Assembly (NCBI RefSeq): GCF_000331225.1
Contig: NZ_ANFY01000004.1
Location: 1 to 64,000 of the forward strand
Direction: 5' to 3'
Length of the DNA stretch: 64,000 nucleotides
From: Sandarakinorhabdus sp. AAP62
GTDB taxonomy: Bacteria > Pseudomonadota > Alphaproteobacteria > Sphingomonadales > Sphingomonadaceae
Positions 26,991 to 35,834 of the stretch are shown piece by piece; positions within the stretch are counted from its first letter, which is position 1, and each line of letters begins with the position of its first letter. The notes under the pieces were generated by a model. The model worked only from the letters and a program-made list of their open reading frames with translations, was not told where the DNA came from and searched no databases. The position numbers and the translations under genes are program-made.

Positions 26991-27851
26991 GTGCAGCGCC
27001 TGAAAAACTCCGGCCCGTTCTGGTTCGTCCTGTCCTGCTGCGCGTTCGCGTCGATGTGGGTGATGATCCGCTTCGCCGCGCGCGAATTGCACAGCTTCGA
27101 AATCGTCTTCTTCCGGAATTTCCTCGGCCTGCTCTTCCTGCTGCCGATGATCCTGCGCTCCCCCGGCCTTATTCGGCTGGATCGGATGAAGGTGCATCTC
27201 GGCCGCGCCACCTCGGGCTTCATCGCCACGATGGGCACCTTCTACGCAGTGGCCAACGCGCCGCTCGCCACCACGCTGGCCATCAACTACACGGCACCGC
27301 TGTTCGGCACGCTTGGGGCCGTGCTGGTGTTGGGGGAGCGCATCCGCGCCCGGCGCATCGCGGCGCTGGCCGTCGGCTTTGTCGGCATGCTGTTGGTGCT
27401 GCGGCCCGGCCAGCTGCCGCTAACCCCCGGCATCGCGGCCGGCATCATCTCGGCGGTGTCCACCGGTTACTCGATCGTGGCCATGCGCAGCCTGGTGGGG
27501 GTCGATGATGCCCGCGCGGTGGCGGCTTGGACCTTCATCCTGACAACGATCCCCAGCCTCGCTGTCGCACTGTTCGTCTGGCAAACGCCGCCGCTGATGG
27601 TGTGGCCGCTGCTGGCCGGCATTGGTGCGGCCGCCGCCATCGGCCAGCTCACCCTCACCCGGGCCTTCTCGCTGGCCGAAGCCTCTGCCGTGCTGCCGTT
27701 GGATTTCGTCCGCTTTGGCCTGATCACCGCAGCCGGTATCCTGCTGTTTGACGAGACTTATGATGCGCTCACGCTGGCGGGCGGGGCGCTGATCCTTGGT
27801 TCCACCATCTATCTGGCCTGGCGCGAGGCGCAGCTGAAGAAATTGGGCTGA
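26991..27851 (+). CDS. EamA/DMT-family transporter
   Basis: The 286-residue protein has ten hydrophobic segments in two EamA repeats, as in drug/metabolite transporters. Family-like features are FFRNFLGLLFLLPM and YTAPLFGTLGAVLVLGERI in the first half and PLDFVRFGLITAAGILLFDE in the second. It starts at a GTG at 26991, 39 bp after dnaA. The substrate cannot be inferred. Confidence 0.88.
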   Translation: MQRLKNSGPFWFVLSCCAFASMWVMIRFAARELHSFEIVFFRNFLGLLFLLPMILRSPGLIRLDRMKVHLGRATSGFIATMGTFYAVANAPLATTLAINYTAPLFGTLGAVLVLGERIRARRIAALAVGFVGMLLVLRPGQLPLTPGIAAGIISAVSTGYSIVAMRSLVGVDDARAVAAWTFILTTIPSLAVALFVWQTPPLMVWPLLAGIGAAAAIGQLTLTRAFSLAEASAVLPLDFVRFGLITAAGILLFDETYDALTLAGGALILGSTIYLAWREAQLKKLG

Positions 27852-27926
27852 TTGTTTGGAAAGGTTGCGGGCGCTGGCAGCGCTGCTCATAAGCGGTCAT
27901 CACATTTCACACATGGGGAGGTTCAC

Positions 27927-28706
27927 ATGAATCTGGAAGGTTGTTCGGCGGTCGTTACCGGCGGTGCATCGGGTCTTGGCGCTGCAACGGCGCGGCTGCT
28001 GGCAAGCCATGGCGTCAAGGTCGCCATTTTCGACATGAATGCCGAGAAGGGCGAAGCCATGGCGGCCGAAATCGGCGGCGTGTTCTGCAACGTCAACGTC
28101 ACCGATGATGCGTCAGTGGATGCCGGTTTCGCCAAGGCCCGCGCCGCCATCGGACAGGAGCGGATCCTGATCAACTGCGCCGGCACCGGCAACGCCATCA
28201 AGACCGCCAGCCGTTCCAAGGAGGACGGCAGCATCAAGCATTTCCCGCTGGATGCCTTTGATCGCATCATCCAGATCAACCTGGTCGGCACCTTCCGTTG
28301 CATCGCCAAGTCGGCCGCTGGCATGATGAGCCTGCCGCCGATGGAAAACGGCGAACGTGGCGCCATCGTCAACACCGCTTCGGTCGCTGCCGAAGACGGC
28401 CAGATCGGCCAGGCGGCTTACTCCGCGTCGAAGGGCGGCGTCGTCGGCATGACGCTCCCCATTGCCCGCGACCTGTCGAGCGAGGGCATTCGCGTCAACA
28501 CCATCCTGCCCGGCATCTTCAACACCCCGCTGCTGCAGGGTGCGCCGGACAATGTGAAGGCGGCGCTGGCGGCCACCGTGCTGTTCCCCAAGCGTCTGGG
28601 CGGCCCGGAGGAATATGCCTCGCTGGCCGTCGAGATGTGCCGGAATTCCTATTTCAACGGCGAGGATGTGCGGTTGGATGGCGGGATCCGGATGGCGCCG
28701 CGGTAA
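27927..28706 (+). CDS. SDR-family dehydrogenase (17beta-HSD10 / 3-hydroxyacyl-CoA type)
   Basis: The 259-residue short-chain dehydrogenase has the NAD motif TGGASGLGAAT, NCAG, the catalytic serine in NTASVAAEDG and the YSASK tetrad (Tyr and Lys). The stretch GMTLPIARDLSSEGIRVNT is characteristic of type II 3-hydroxyacyl-CoA/17beta-hydroxysteroid dehydrogenases. Fatty acyl or steroid oxidation is likely. The ATG at 27927 has GGGGAGG 5 nt upstream. A multi-hairpin 3' element follows the stop. Confidence 0.9.
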   Translation: MNLEGCSAVVTGGASGLGAATARLLASHGVKVAIFDMNAEKGEAMAAEIGGVFCNVNVTDDASVDAGFAKARAAIGQERILINCAGTGNAIKTASRSKEDGSIKHFPLDAFDRIIQINLVGTFRCIAKSAAGMMSLPPMENGERGAIVNTASVAAEDGQIGQAAYSASKGGVVGMTLPIARDLSSEGIRVNTILPGIFNTPLLQGAPDNVKAALAATVLFPKRLGGPEEYASLAVEMCRNSYFNGEDVRLDGGIRMAPR

Positions 28707-28720
28707 TCGCAGCCGGGCGT

Positions 28721-28890
28721 GAAAATAGCAGCGCTATTTTCCGACTCCGGCAAGATCGGACGGCGAGCGAAAAGGGCGGGGCACTTCCCCGCCCTTTTTG
28801 ACTCGTCCGACGGCGCGGCTTTGCCGCGCTCATTCTTCTTTTGTCTGACACCTCAAGCGGACTCGGCGGCCTTGCCGCCGGCCGCGCCCA
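28721..28890 (+). repeat. Multi-hairpin 3' element, left copy
   Basis: Four hairpins follow the SDR stop: 28721-28741 (GAAAATAGC/GCTATTTTC), the terminator 28771-28799, 28813-28829 (GCGCGGC/GCCGCGC) and 28865-28879 (GGCGGC/GCCGCC). The linkers (for example CGGACGGCGAGCGAAA and GACTCGTCCGACGGCG) recur in inverted orientation at 31087-31268, where hairpin stems differ but still pair. Confidence 0.85.
28771..28799 (+). terminator. Intrinsic terminator of the SDR gene
   Basis: AAAGGGCGGGG (28771-28781) pairs with CCCCGCCCTTT (28787-28797) around CACTT, followed by T residues. It is hairpin 2 of the element and would also work in the opposite direction (A-run before the stem). Confidence 0.88.
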
Positions 28891-29115
28891 AACAGCGCCC
28901 TTTTCCCTTCAATTTTCAAAGAACCAATTGTTCGGTACAGCGCAGCCAGATTTGACACTTTTTCCGCATTATGGGCGTTTTCAGACATGTTCACCGAGTC
29001 GTCCGGCCCGACGTCAAAACCCCGGCTCGGTGGCCAGCATGACAGGCCTTGCCCCTGTAGGACAGAGGCCGCTCATTCATCATCCCGCAACACATCGCGC
29101 CCCAAAGTCGTTCCC

Positions 29116-29997
29116 ATGAAACACGCCCTGCTTCCCGCCGCCCTCCTCGCCGCTCTGATCGCGGCGCCCGCCTTTGCCCAGACCCCGCCCGCCAGCATCG
29201 GCCAGCCCTTCATCCCGGCGCCGTGGTGGATGAAAGACCCGGTGATCGCATCGATGGGCCATGTCCGCACCGAAGTGCCGGCCAATCGCGCCCATTTTGC
29301 CGCCCGCTTCTCCGCCGTCGAGAAGACCGCGGCCGGCGCCACCACCGCGGCGACCGTCAAGGCGAAGGAACTCGATGCGGCGCTCGCCGCGCTCGGCAAG
29401 GAACGGGTGCGGCTGACCACCAGCCTTTCCACCCGGCCGCTGTATGACCAGTATCGCCAGAAGGATGGCACGCTGGTCGAAAATAGCCGCGCCGACATGA
29501 TCGAGGCTTATGAGGTGACGGCGGTGCTCAGCGTGGAAGTGCGCGACACTGCGCTGCTGGAGCGCGCCTATCGCCTGGCCGTGGCGGCCCGGCCATCGGC
29601 CATCGACACGCCTGCCTTCCAGCTGGAGCCGGAAAACGAGTTGAAGACCTGGCTGTTTGAAGCCGCCGTGAAGGATGCCGCGCGCCGCGCCCGCCTCGCC
29701 ACGGTGGCGGCCGGCAGCCGGCTTGGGATGGTGAAGCTGATCGATCCATCGGGCGGCGTCTGCCAGACGCAGGTGCTGGCCGGCTGGCCCAGCTATGCCG
29801 GCGAAAGCCCGGCCACCGATGTGCAGGTGTCGGGTTCGATGGCGCGCCATGCCGATGCCGCACCAGCGATGATGGCCGCGCCGCCGCCGCCGGGATTGGA
29901 GAAACTGGCCGGGGCTGTGCAGGTGACGCTGCAGCCGCCGCTCCATTCGCTCACCGCCCAGGCCTGTGTGATCTATGGCCTGCTGCCACCCGGTTGA
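29116..29997 (+). CDS. SIMPL (DUF541) domain periplasmic protein
   Basis: The 293-residue protein has a clear signal peptide (MKHALLPAALLAALIAAPAFAQ). The body resembles the SIMPL/DUF541 family: an N-terminal strand-helix unit with VRTEVPANRAHFAARFSAVEKTA, a central YEVTAVLSVEVRD and late beta strands. Proteins of this family are periplasmic or outer-membrane associated and mostly of unknown function. Four Cys-poor, Pro-rich residues (APPPPG) link to the last strand. The family call is moderate. Confidence 0.65.
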   Translation: MKHALLPAALLAALIAAPAFAQTPPASIGQPFIPAPWWMKDPVIASMGHVRTEVPANRAHFAARFSAVEKTAAGATTAATVKAKELDAALAALGKERVRLTTSLSTRPLYDQYRQKDGTLVENSRADMIEAYEVTAVLSVEVRDTALLERAYRLAVAARPSAIDTPAFQLEPENELKTWLFEAAVKDAARRARLATVAAGSRLGMVKLIDPSGGVCQTQVLAGWPSYAGESPATDVQVSGSMARHADAAPAMMAAPPPPGLEKLAGAVQVTLQPPLHSLTAQACVIYGLLPPG

Positions 29998-30052
29998 CGG
30001 CATGGAATCAGCGTTATAGCTTCAGCAGCGATTAAGGGGAGGAGAAGCGCAA

Positions 30053-30232
30053 ATGGCTCACAAGTTCGAAATCTACAAGGACAAGGCCGGCGAGTTTCGC
30101 GTGCGCTTTATGTACAACAGCGAGGTGATGTTCTCCACGCAGGGCTATTCGTCGAAGGCCTCGGCGGTGAACGCCATCGAATCGATCAAGAAGAACGGCC
30201 CCGGCGCGCCGACGGTCGAACAGGAAGATTGA
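30053..30232 (+). CDS. DUF1508 / YegP-like small protein
   Basis: The 59-residue protein is a single YegP-type repeat: FEIYKDKAGEFRVRFMYNSE, a turn, then YSSKASAVNAIESIKKN. Such proteins occur as one- or two-repeat forms and are of unknown cellular role. The ATG at 30053 has GGGGAGGAG about 8 nt upstream and the gene is followed by its own terminator, so it is a real monocistronic gene. Confidence 0.9.
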   Translation: MAHKFEIYKDKAGEFRVRFMYNSEVMFSTQGYSSKASAVNAIESIKKNGPGAPTVEQED

Positions 30233-30255
30233 TCCACCGCGATTGTGATTGACGG

Positions 30256-30282
30256 GGGCGGTGCCGCAAGGTGCCGCCCTTG
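30256..30282 (+). terminator. Intrinsic terminator after the YegP-like gene
   Basis: GGGCGGTGCC (30256-30265) pairs with GGTGCCGCCC (30270-30279) around GCAA, with two G-T pairs; T-rich sequence follows. Confidence 0.8.
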
Positions 30283-30303
30283 TTGATTCTGGGCATGAGC
30301 GGC

Positions 30304-30609
30304 TCAGTCCTGATGCAAGAGACGCTGGCTCAGCAGCGCGTTGATCGCCTTCGCCAGCCGCACATCGCGCGCCGAAAGCCCGCCGGCATCATGCGTGGTC
30401 AGTGCGATCTCCACCTTGTTGTACACATTGAACCATTCGGGGTGATGATCCTGTGCCTCGGCCAGCAGCGCCACCCGGTTCATGAAGCCCCAGGCCGCGC
30501 TGAAGTCCTTGAATCGGAAGCTGCGTTTCAGATGTTCGCCGTCCACTTGCCAGCCCGGCACCTGGTGGCCCAGGGCGGCGCGGGCGGTCTCATCCAGCTT
30601 CTCGACCAT
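30304..30609 (-). CDS. phhB: Pterin-4a-carbinolamine dehydratase
   Basis: The 101-residue protein has the family pattern [20 protein letters not shown] followed by the active-site motif [21 protein letters not shown]. It dehydrates 4a-hydroxytetrahydropterin so that the cofactor of aromatic amino-acid hydroxylases can be recycled. No phenylalanine hydroxylase is adjacent. The ATG at 30609 lies 27 bp from the divergent zincin gene. Confidence 0.93.
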   Translation of the reverse strand: MVEKLDETARAALGHQVPGWQVDGEHLKRSFRFKDFSAAWGFMNRVALLAEAQDHHPEWFNVYNKVEIALTTHDAGGLSARDVRLAKAINALLSQRLLHQD

Positions 30610-30636
30610 GGCCGGCTTCCCCTCTATGGTGGCTGC

Positions 30637-31032
30637 ATGTTGCTTGCCCCCTCCCTTGCCGATATCGAACGCCTCGCACAAGCCGCCGTGGAGCGCTTGC
30701 CCGACCAGTTCCGTCGCCACCTCGCCAGCGTCATTCTGAAGGTCGAGGATTTCCCCGACGAAACGGTGATGGCCGAAATGAACCTCGAGACGGAATGGGA
30801 TCTGCTCGGCCTCTATTGGGGCCGGCATGTCGGCATGAAGGGCGATGTGCCGACCGGCGCGCTGCCGGACATGATCTTCCTCTATCGCCGGCCGATGCTC
30901 GATGTGTGGGCCGAAAGCGGCGAGACGCTGGAACTGCTGGTGACCCATGTGCTGGTGCACGAAGTGGGGCATCATTTCGGGTTGAGCGACGAGGCGATGG
31001 ACGAGATCGAGAGCAGCGCGGCGAGCGAATAG
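30637..31032 (+). CDS. Zincin-like metallopeptidase family protein
   Basis: The 131-residue protein belongs to the short zincin-like family found widely in alphaproteobacteria. The zinc motif [18 protein letters not shown] is near the C-terminus, with [10 protein letters not shown] before it. It has no signal peptide and is probably cytosolic. The stop codon lies inside a hairpin (31025-31045, GCGAATAGC/GCTATTCGC). Function unproven. Confidence 0.85.
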   Translation: MLLAPSLADIERLAQAAVERLPDQFRRHLASVILKVEDFPDETVMAEMNLETEWDLLGLYWGRHVGMKGDVPTGALPDMIFLYRRPMLDVWAESGETLELLVTHVLVHEVGHHFGLSDEAMDEIESSAASE

Positions 31033-31086
31033 CGCAGCTATTCGCAGACTAGCGCAAGCTCGGCCGAGGGCGCCCACGAAAATGCC

Positions 31087-31268
31087 ATTTTGGCCACGGC
31101 CGGCGGCGGAGCCGCCGAGTCCGTTTGGGGTGAGCAGGAAGTGAGCAAGACAGTGCGTGGCGGAGCCACGCCGTCGGACGAGTCAAAAAGGGCGGCCCTG
31201 AGGGGCCGCCCTTTTCGCTCGCCGTCCGTGCTTGTGCGAGTCGGTGGCTAACGCTGCGCGTTAGCCAC
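31087..31268 (-). repeat. Multi-hairpin 3' element, right copy (inverted)
   Basis: Read in the direction of the TonB receptor gene, its order is hairpin 31244-31268 (GTGGCTAACG/CGTTAGCCAC), terminator 31186-31215, hairpin 31155-31171 (GCGTGGC/GCCACGC) and hairpin 31102-31116 (GGCGGC/GCCGCC). This is the same order as in the left copy after the SDR gene. Linkers are nearly identical, while stems carry paired changes. Confidence 0.85.
31186..31215 (-). terminator. Intrinsic terminator after the TonB receptor gene
   Basis: AAAAGGGCGGCCC (31186-31198) pairs with GGGCCGCCCTTTT (31203-31215) around a TGAG loop. A/T runs on both sides make it usable in both directions, but it follows the receptor gene on the minus strand. 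Confidence 0.85.
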
Positions 31269-31280
31269 GCGCCGCACTGC

Positions 31281-33614
31281 TCAGAAATTCACCCGGCCCG
31301 TGATGCCGAAATAGCGATCCGCTTCACGTGGGATCAGGTAACGGAACGCCCCACCGGGGCCGCCATTGGTGATCTGCGCCGCAAAGCTCTGATCAAACAG
31401 GTTCTTGACGATGAAGGTCAGGCGGAACCTGTCATCCTTTTCTACCAGGCCGAACTGCAGATCAACCAGGCTGTAGGGCCGGATCGTGCCGGCATCGCGG
31501 ATCGCCTGGCTGGCATCGAACAACGACAGCTGGCTCGACTGGGTCGAGACGTTGCCGGCGAGGGTGAAATCAACTGCGCCGCCGGTGCGATAGCGGTAAT
31601 CCATACCCAGGCTGCCCTTCCACTTGGGCGCAAAGCCCAGCGGGGTGCCGGCCGGGATCACGGCAGCGCCCGGCGGTGCACGGAAGGCATCAACCTGCGC
31701 ATCGGTGTAGGCAAGGCCGCCCACGAAATTCAGATCCTTGGCCGGGCGCCACACGAAGTCCAGTTCAACGCCGCGGGTCGACACGTCACCAGCGTTGGTG
31801 AAGCGGGTCACCACCACGCCAGCCACCAGATCCGGGTTGTTGGCCTGGAAATTCTTGTACTTCGCATAGAAGGCAGCGAGGTTCAGCGTCAGCGAGCCGC
31901 CGAACAGCGTGTTCTTCAGGCCGATTTCATAGGAATCGGCGATTTCCGCCGCGATGACGTTGGTGCCAGTCGGGTTGAGGTTGAAGAAGGTGTTGTAGGC
32001 CGGGCCCTTGTAGCCGCGGCTGTAGGTACCATAGGCCATCACATCGTCACTGAAATCATACTGCAGGCCCAGCTTGCCCGACAGGTTGGTGGCGCTGGTC
32101 TTGGCGCGGAACGGCGTGCCATTGCTGAGGGTCGGATCGCCGTTGTTCTGCCCGAAGTTCGAGCTGTCATAAACGCCCTGATCGAAGTTGCGGGCAATGC
32201 CGGGCAGGCCGCCGATGTTGGGCGAGGCGACGCGGCTGTGGAAGATCGACAGTTCATCCGCCGTGAAGCGCAGGCCGACAATGGCGCGGAGCCGGTCGTT
32301 GAAGGCATAGGTGCCCTGGCCGAACAGCGCATAGTTGTCGAAGGCCGAACCGAAGGTTGCGGTGCCGCTGACATTTTCGGCCGGGAAGCCGGGCGAACCG
32401 CAGGTGACCAGCGCCACCGGCGACGGCGCGTTGCCGCAGCGGGTGACAAAGCGGCTGAAGGTGCGTTCGGTGACGGCGCGGCTGAAGAAGGCGCCGGCCA
32501 CATAGGTGAAGGCCTGATCAGCCGGCGAGGTCAGCCGCAGTTCCTGGCTGAAGGTGGTGCCGGTTTGCGGACCATCATCGTGCAGCTGGGCCAGGCCGGC
32601 AAAGGCGCCGCCCACCCAATCGCCTTCACGGATTTCGCGGTTGTCATAGCGACGCCAGGCGCTGATCCAGGTCAACGTGTGGGTGCCGACTTCGGCATCC
32701 ACCTGGGCCGAGATGCCATAGCTTTCTTCTTCAGTGCGGGTAACGAGATTGTGCCGCACGGTGCGGGTTTCATCGCCCTGGAAATTGATGCCGGCCAGCG
32801 CCAGTGCGGCCACGCCGGTGGGCGTGGTGCCGATCACTTCGGCGCAGCAATCGTCGTTGGCCTTGCGCCAATCGGCGATCACCGTCAGCTTCACTGTCTC
32901 GGTCAGGTCGGCTTCGATGATGCCGCGCACGCCGTAACGGTCATAGCCGTTGACGCGGCGGTTCACGCCGGCAGCATCGTTGAAGATGTTGCCGTCATAA
33001 TTGCTGTAGAAGGCGGTCAGGCGGGTGCGGACGTTGTCGCTCAGCGGCACGTCAACGCCGGCGCGCACGCGATATTCATTGCCGTTGCCAAAGAACCAGC
33101 CGCCTTCGGCATAGCCACCGAGTTTATCGCCCGGGCGCTTGGAGACGATGTTGACCACGCCGGCCGAGGAGTTCTTGCCGAACAGCGTGCCTTGCGGGCC
33201 GCGCAGCACTTCGATGCGATCAATGTCGACCAGATCGGAGAAGGCTTCGCCGGCGCGGGCCAGTACGACGCCATCAAGCACGGTGGAGATCGACGGTTCG
33301 CCGGCCAGTGAGAAGGTCGCCGTGCCAACGCCGCGAATATAGAGCGACTGGTTGATGCTGGTGCCCGACTTGCGGAAGTTCAGCGACGGCACAAGATATT
33401 GGGCGTTTTCAAGGTTGAGCGCGCCCTGGCGGGCGAGCTGGTCTCCACCCACCACCGACACGGCGAGCGGAATGTCCTGCAGCTTTTCACTGCGCTTTTG
33501 CGCGGTGACGATGATTTCGACTGATTCATTGTCTTCGGCCACGGTCTGGGCCAGGGCCGGTGCGGCGGCCAAGGCGAACAAGGCGGCGCTGCTCATCAGG
33601 ATGCTGCGGATCAT
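31281..33614 (-). CDS. TonB-dependent outer-membrane receptor
   Basis: The 777-residue protein has a signal peptide (MIRSILMSSAALFALAAAPALAQ), a TonB-box-like ESVEIIVTAQKR, a plug domain with GDQLARQGALN and RIEVLRGPQGTLFGKNSSAGVVNI, and a 22-strand barrel ending in an aromatic residue (GRVNF). It imports a bulky ligand across the outer membrane. The many sphingomonad paralogues take up sugars, siderophores or aromatics; the ligand here is unknown. The ATG at 33614 has GGGGAG 7 nt upstream. A Crp/Fnr-type palindrome lies 86 bp before the start. Confidence 0.93.
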   Translation of the reverse strand: MIRSILMSSAALFALAAAPALAQTVAEDNESVEIIVTAQKRSEKLQDIPLAVSVVGGDQLARQGALNLENAQYLVPSLNFRKSGTSINQSLYIRGVGTATFSLAGEPSISTVLDGVVLARAGEAFSDLVDIDRIEVLRGPQGTLFGKNSSAGVVNIVSKRPGDKLGGYAEGGWFFGNGNEYRVRAGVDVPLSDNVRTRLTAFYSNYDGNIFNDAAGVNRRVNGYDRYGVRGIIEADLTETVKLTVIADWRKANDDCCAEVIGTTPTGVAALALAGINFQGDETRTVRHNLVTRTEEESYGISAQVDAEVGTHTLTWISAWRRYDNREIREGDWVGGAFAGLAQLHDDGPQTGTTFSQELRLTSPADQAFTYVAGAFFSRAVTERTFSRFVTRCGNAPSPVALVTCGSPGFPAENVSGTATFGSAFDNYALFGQGTYAFNDRLRAIVGLRFTADELSIFHSRVASPNIGGLPGIARNFDQGVYDSSNFGQNNGDPTLSNGTPFRAKTSATNLSGKLGLQYDFSDDVMAYGTYSRGYKGPAYNTFFNLNPTGTNVIAAEIADSYEIGLKNTLFGGSLTLNLAAFYAKYKNFQANNPDLVAGVVVTRFTNAGDVSTRGVELDFVWRPAKDLNFVGGLAYTDAQVDAFRAPPGAAVIPAGTPLGFAPKWKGSLGMDYRYRTGGAVDFTLAGNVSTQSSQLSLFDASQAIRDAGTIRPYSLVDLQFGLVEKDDRFRLTFIVKNLFDQSFAAQITNGGPGGAFRYLIPREADRYFGITGRVNF

Positions 33615-33699
33615 GTCACTCCCCTTCAATTGACCGGACGATTGCCGGCTTCATCGCGCAGCTTCACTGCGGCGTGTTGCATTGCCAAGACAGGCTTTC

Positions 33700-33713
33700 T
33701 TGACCGAGGTCAA
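33700..33713. promoter_or_regulatory. Crp/Fnr-family box upstream of the TonB receptor
   Basis: TTGAC-CGAG-GTCAA is a perfect palindrome fitting TTGA-N6-TCAA, the FnrL/FixK-type consensus. It lies 86 bp upstream of the receptor start and 71 bp past the end of the Gfo/Idh gene. It differs from the hemN box only at the two inner positions and the spacer. Confidence 0.6.
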
Positions 33714-33783
33714 TCTGGGTTGGGAACGTTCTTGTGCAGTTCCGGCCACGCTGTGGTAACAGAGTCACACTCGAAACGGCGCG

Positions 33784-34869
33784 CTACAGGCCAAGTTCCG
33801 CCATGGTCACGGCGCGGTGTTCCTTTGCCGAAATTTCGGCGGCAAGGCCGATGGCGACGGCGCGCAGGCCATCATCGGCGGTCACGATCACCGGGCCGTT
33901 GCCCCGCACGGCCGCCGCAAAATGGCGGTGCTGGAAGAAGGTGGAACCATGGTGCTGCCCGGCGGCCAGCGCATCAGGCGGGGTTTCGACATGCCAGCGC
34001 GTCGCCTGCTTGGGATTCATGAAGCCAACGCGGGGGCTGTGGATGATGTCGCCAGCCGGGATCAGCACGTCCAGGCGCGCCTTGTCGCCGGTGGCGAGGA
34101 TTTCTTCCTGCTGCTCGGCGCCATCGGCGAACATGCACAGATCGAGCATGGCGCGCACGCCATTGGCGAAATCCACCACCGTATAGCTGTTGTCGATGAT
34201 GTCGGGCGTCTTGCCGTCGTAGCGTTCATCCTTGTGGTTCACGTCCATCGCGCCGCTGCAATAGACCCGCACCGGTTCGGCCTGCACGATGTGGCGCATC
34301 AGATCGAAGAAGTGGCAGCATTTTTCGACCATCGTGCCGCCGCTGTTGACCGAGAAGCGGTTCCAGTCGCCCACCTTCACCAGGAAGGGAAAGCGATGTT
34401 CGCGGATGGAGAGCATCTGCAGCGTGCCGACCTTGCCGGCGTGGATGTGCGACACGAACTCGCTGACCGGCGGCATGAAGCGATATTCCATCGCGGTCCA
34501 GAAGGTCTTGTCATAGCCCGCCACGGAAGCTGCCACGGCCTTGGCGTCTTCCAGCGTCGTCGCCAGCGGCTTTTCGCACAGGATATGCAGGCCAGCGTCC
34601 ATCAGAGGCCCCAGCACGGCGCGATGGGTGAAATTGGGCGAGGCGACGACAACCGCATCGCACAGGCCCGACGCCGCCAGCGCCGCTGCATCAGGAAAAC
34701 GTGCCACGGCGTGCCCAATGGCCTTTTCCGCCCGATCGAGGCAGGCGGGCACCGGATCGGCGATGGCCGTGATGCTGCCGCCGCCCAGCAGCTGGATATT
34801 GGCGACATGTTCCAGCGCCATCATGCCGGTGCCCACAATGCCCCAGCGGATCGTATCGGTGCTTCCCAT
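33784..34869 (-). CDS. Gfo/Idh/MocA-family oxidoreductase
   Basis: The 361-residue NAD(P)-dependent dehydrogenase has the N-terminal Rossmann segment GIVGTGMMALEHVANIQLLG, VVVASPNFTHRAVLGPLMDAG, EKPLATT and a C-terminal catalytic domain (the region with GDWNRFSVNSGGTMVEKCCHFFDL). The family acts on sugars and polyols. It is divergent from an aldo/keto reductase 29 bp away and precedes the TonB receptor on the same strand, consistent with carbohydrate use. Substrate unknown. Confidence 0.88.
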   Translation of the reverse strand: MGSTDTIRWGIVGTGMMALEHVANIQLLGGGSITAIADPVPACLDRAEKAIGHAVARFPDAAALAASGLCDAVVVASPNFTHRAVLGPLMDAGLHILCEKPLATTLEDAKAVAASVAGYDKTFWTAMEYRFMPPVSEFVSHIHAGKVGTLQMLSIREHRFPFLVKVGDWNRFSVNSGGTMVEKCCHFFDLMRHIVQAEPVRVYCSGAMDVNHKDERYDGKTPDIIDNSYTVVDFANGVRAMLDLCMFADGAEQQEEILATGDKARLDVLIPAGDIIHSPRVGFMNPKQATRWHVETPPDALAAGQHHGSTFFQHRHFAAAVRGNGPVIVTADDGLRAVAIGLAAEISAKEHRAVTMAELGL

Positions 34870-34898
34870 TTGCCAGTTCCTCGCGCTATCAGACCAAA

Positions 34899-35834
34899 AT
34901 GTCGCAGATAGCCCTTAGCCCCAATCGCCGCCCGCTGGGCAAGTCCGAATTTCAGGTGAGCCCGTTGGCCTGGGGGATGTGGCGCTTTGCCGGCGATGAT
35001 GTTGCCGCCGCCCAGGCCCGCTGCGAGGCGGCGCTGGCGGCAGGGATCAATTTCTTCGATACGGCCGATATTTACGGGCCCGACAATGACGAGCCGTTCG
35101 GCGCTTCCGAAGCACTGCTGGGCCGCGTGTTCAAGGCCGCCCCGGCCCTGCGCGGGCAGATCGTGCTGGCCTCGAAGGGCGGCATCAGCATGGGTGTTCC
35201 CTACGACTCGTCGCCCGAATATCTGGTTTCCGCCATTGATGCCTCGCTCACGCGGCTGGGCGTCGAACGTATCGATCTGTGGCAGATCCACCGGCCCGAC
35301 ATGCTTACCCACTGGGCCGATGTCGCCGCCACGCTCGACGAGCAGGTGCAGGCCGGCAAGATCGGCGCGGTCGGCGTCTCCAACTTCACCCCGGCGCAGA
35401 CGCGCGCGCTGGCGGCGCATCTGAAAGCGCCGCTGGTTTCCACGCAGCCGGAATTCTCGGTGCTGGCGTTGGCGCCCTTGTTCGACGGCACGCTCGATCT
35501 CGCCATGGAAATGGGTCAGGCCGTGCTCGGTTGGTCGCCGCTGGGCCAGGGCCGGCTGGGCGATGGCGATCCGCGCCCGGGACGCAGACAAGCCGAGGAT
35601 GACCGCTTGATCCGCGTCAAGGCGGCGCTTGCCGCCCACGGGCAGAAGTTCGGCGTGAGCATCGCCGCCACGGCCTATGCGTGGGTGCTGGCGCATCCGG
35701 CCGGCATCACGCCGATCGTGGGCAGCCAGAACCCGGCCCGCATTGCCGAAGCGGCCGATGCTTTCAAGGTGACGTTCACGCGGGCGGAATGGTACGCCAT
35801 CCTGGTCGCATCGCTTGGGGAGAATTTGCCGTGA
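34899..35834 (+). CDS. Aldo/keto reductase
   Basis: The 311-residue (beta/alpha)8 NADPH-dependent reductase has FFDTADIYG (catalytic Asp and Tyr), VLASKGG (Lys), DLWQIHRPD (His) and a C-terminal GITPIVGSQN nucleotide region. It resembles YdhF/YajO-type reductases. The stop overlaps the start of the LLM monooxygenase by 4 nt (GTGA), so the two are coupled. Confidence 0.9.
   Translation: MSQIALSPNRRPLGKSEFQVSPLAWGMWRFAGDDVAAAQARCEAALAAGINFFDTADIYGPDNDEPFGASEALLGRVFKAAPALRGQIVLASKGGISMGVPYDSSPEYLVSAIDASLTRLGVERIDLWQIHRPDMLTHWADVAATLDEQVQAGKIGAVGVSNFTPAQTRALAAHLKAPLVSTQPEFSVLALAPLFDGTLDLAMEMGQAVLGWSPLGQGRLGDGDPRPGRRQAEDDRLIRVKAALAAHGQKFGVSIAATAYAWVLAHPAGITPIVGSQNPARIAEAADAFKVTFTRAEWYAILVASLGENLP

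Larger units (their letters stand above)
28707..29115. other. Intergenic region with the multi-hairpin element
   Basis: The first 185 bp are the left copy of the hairpin element (28721-28890). The remainder, to the SIMPL gene, contains an AT-rich patch (about 28905-28985) that may hold its promoter. No gene is supported. Confidence 0.7.
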
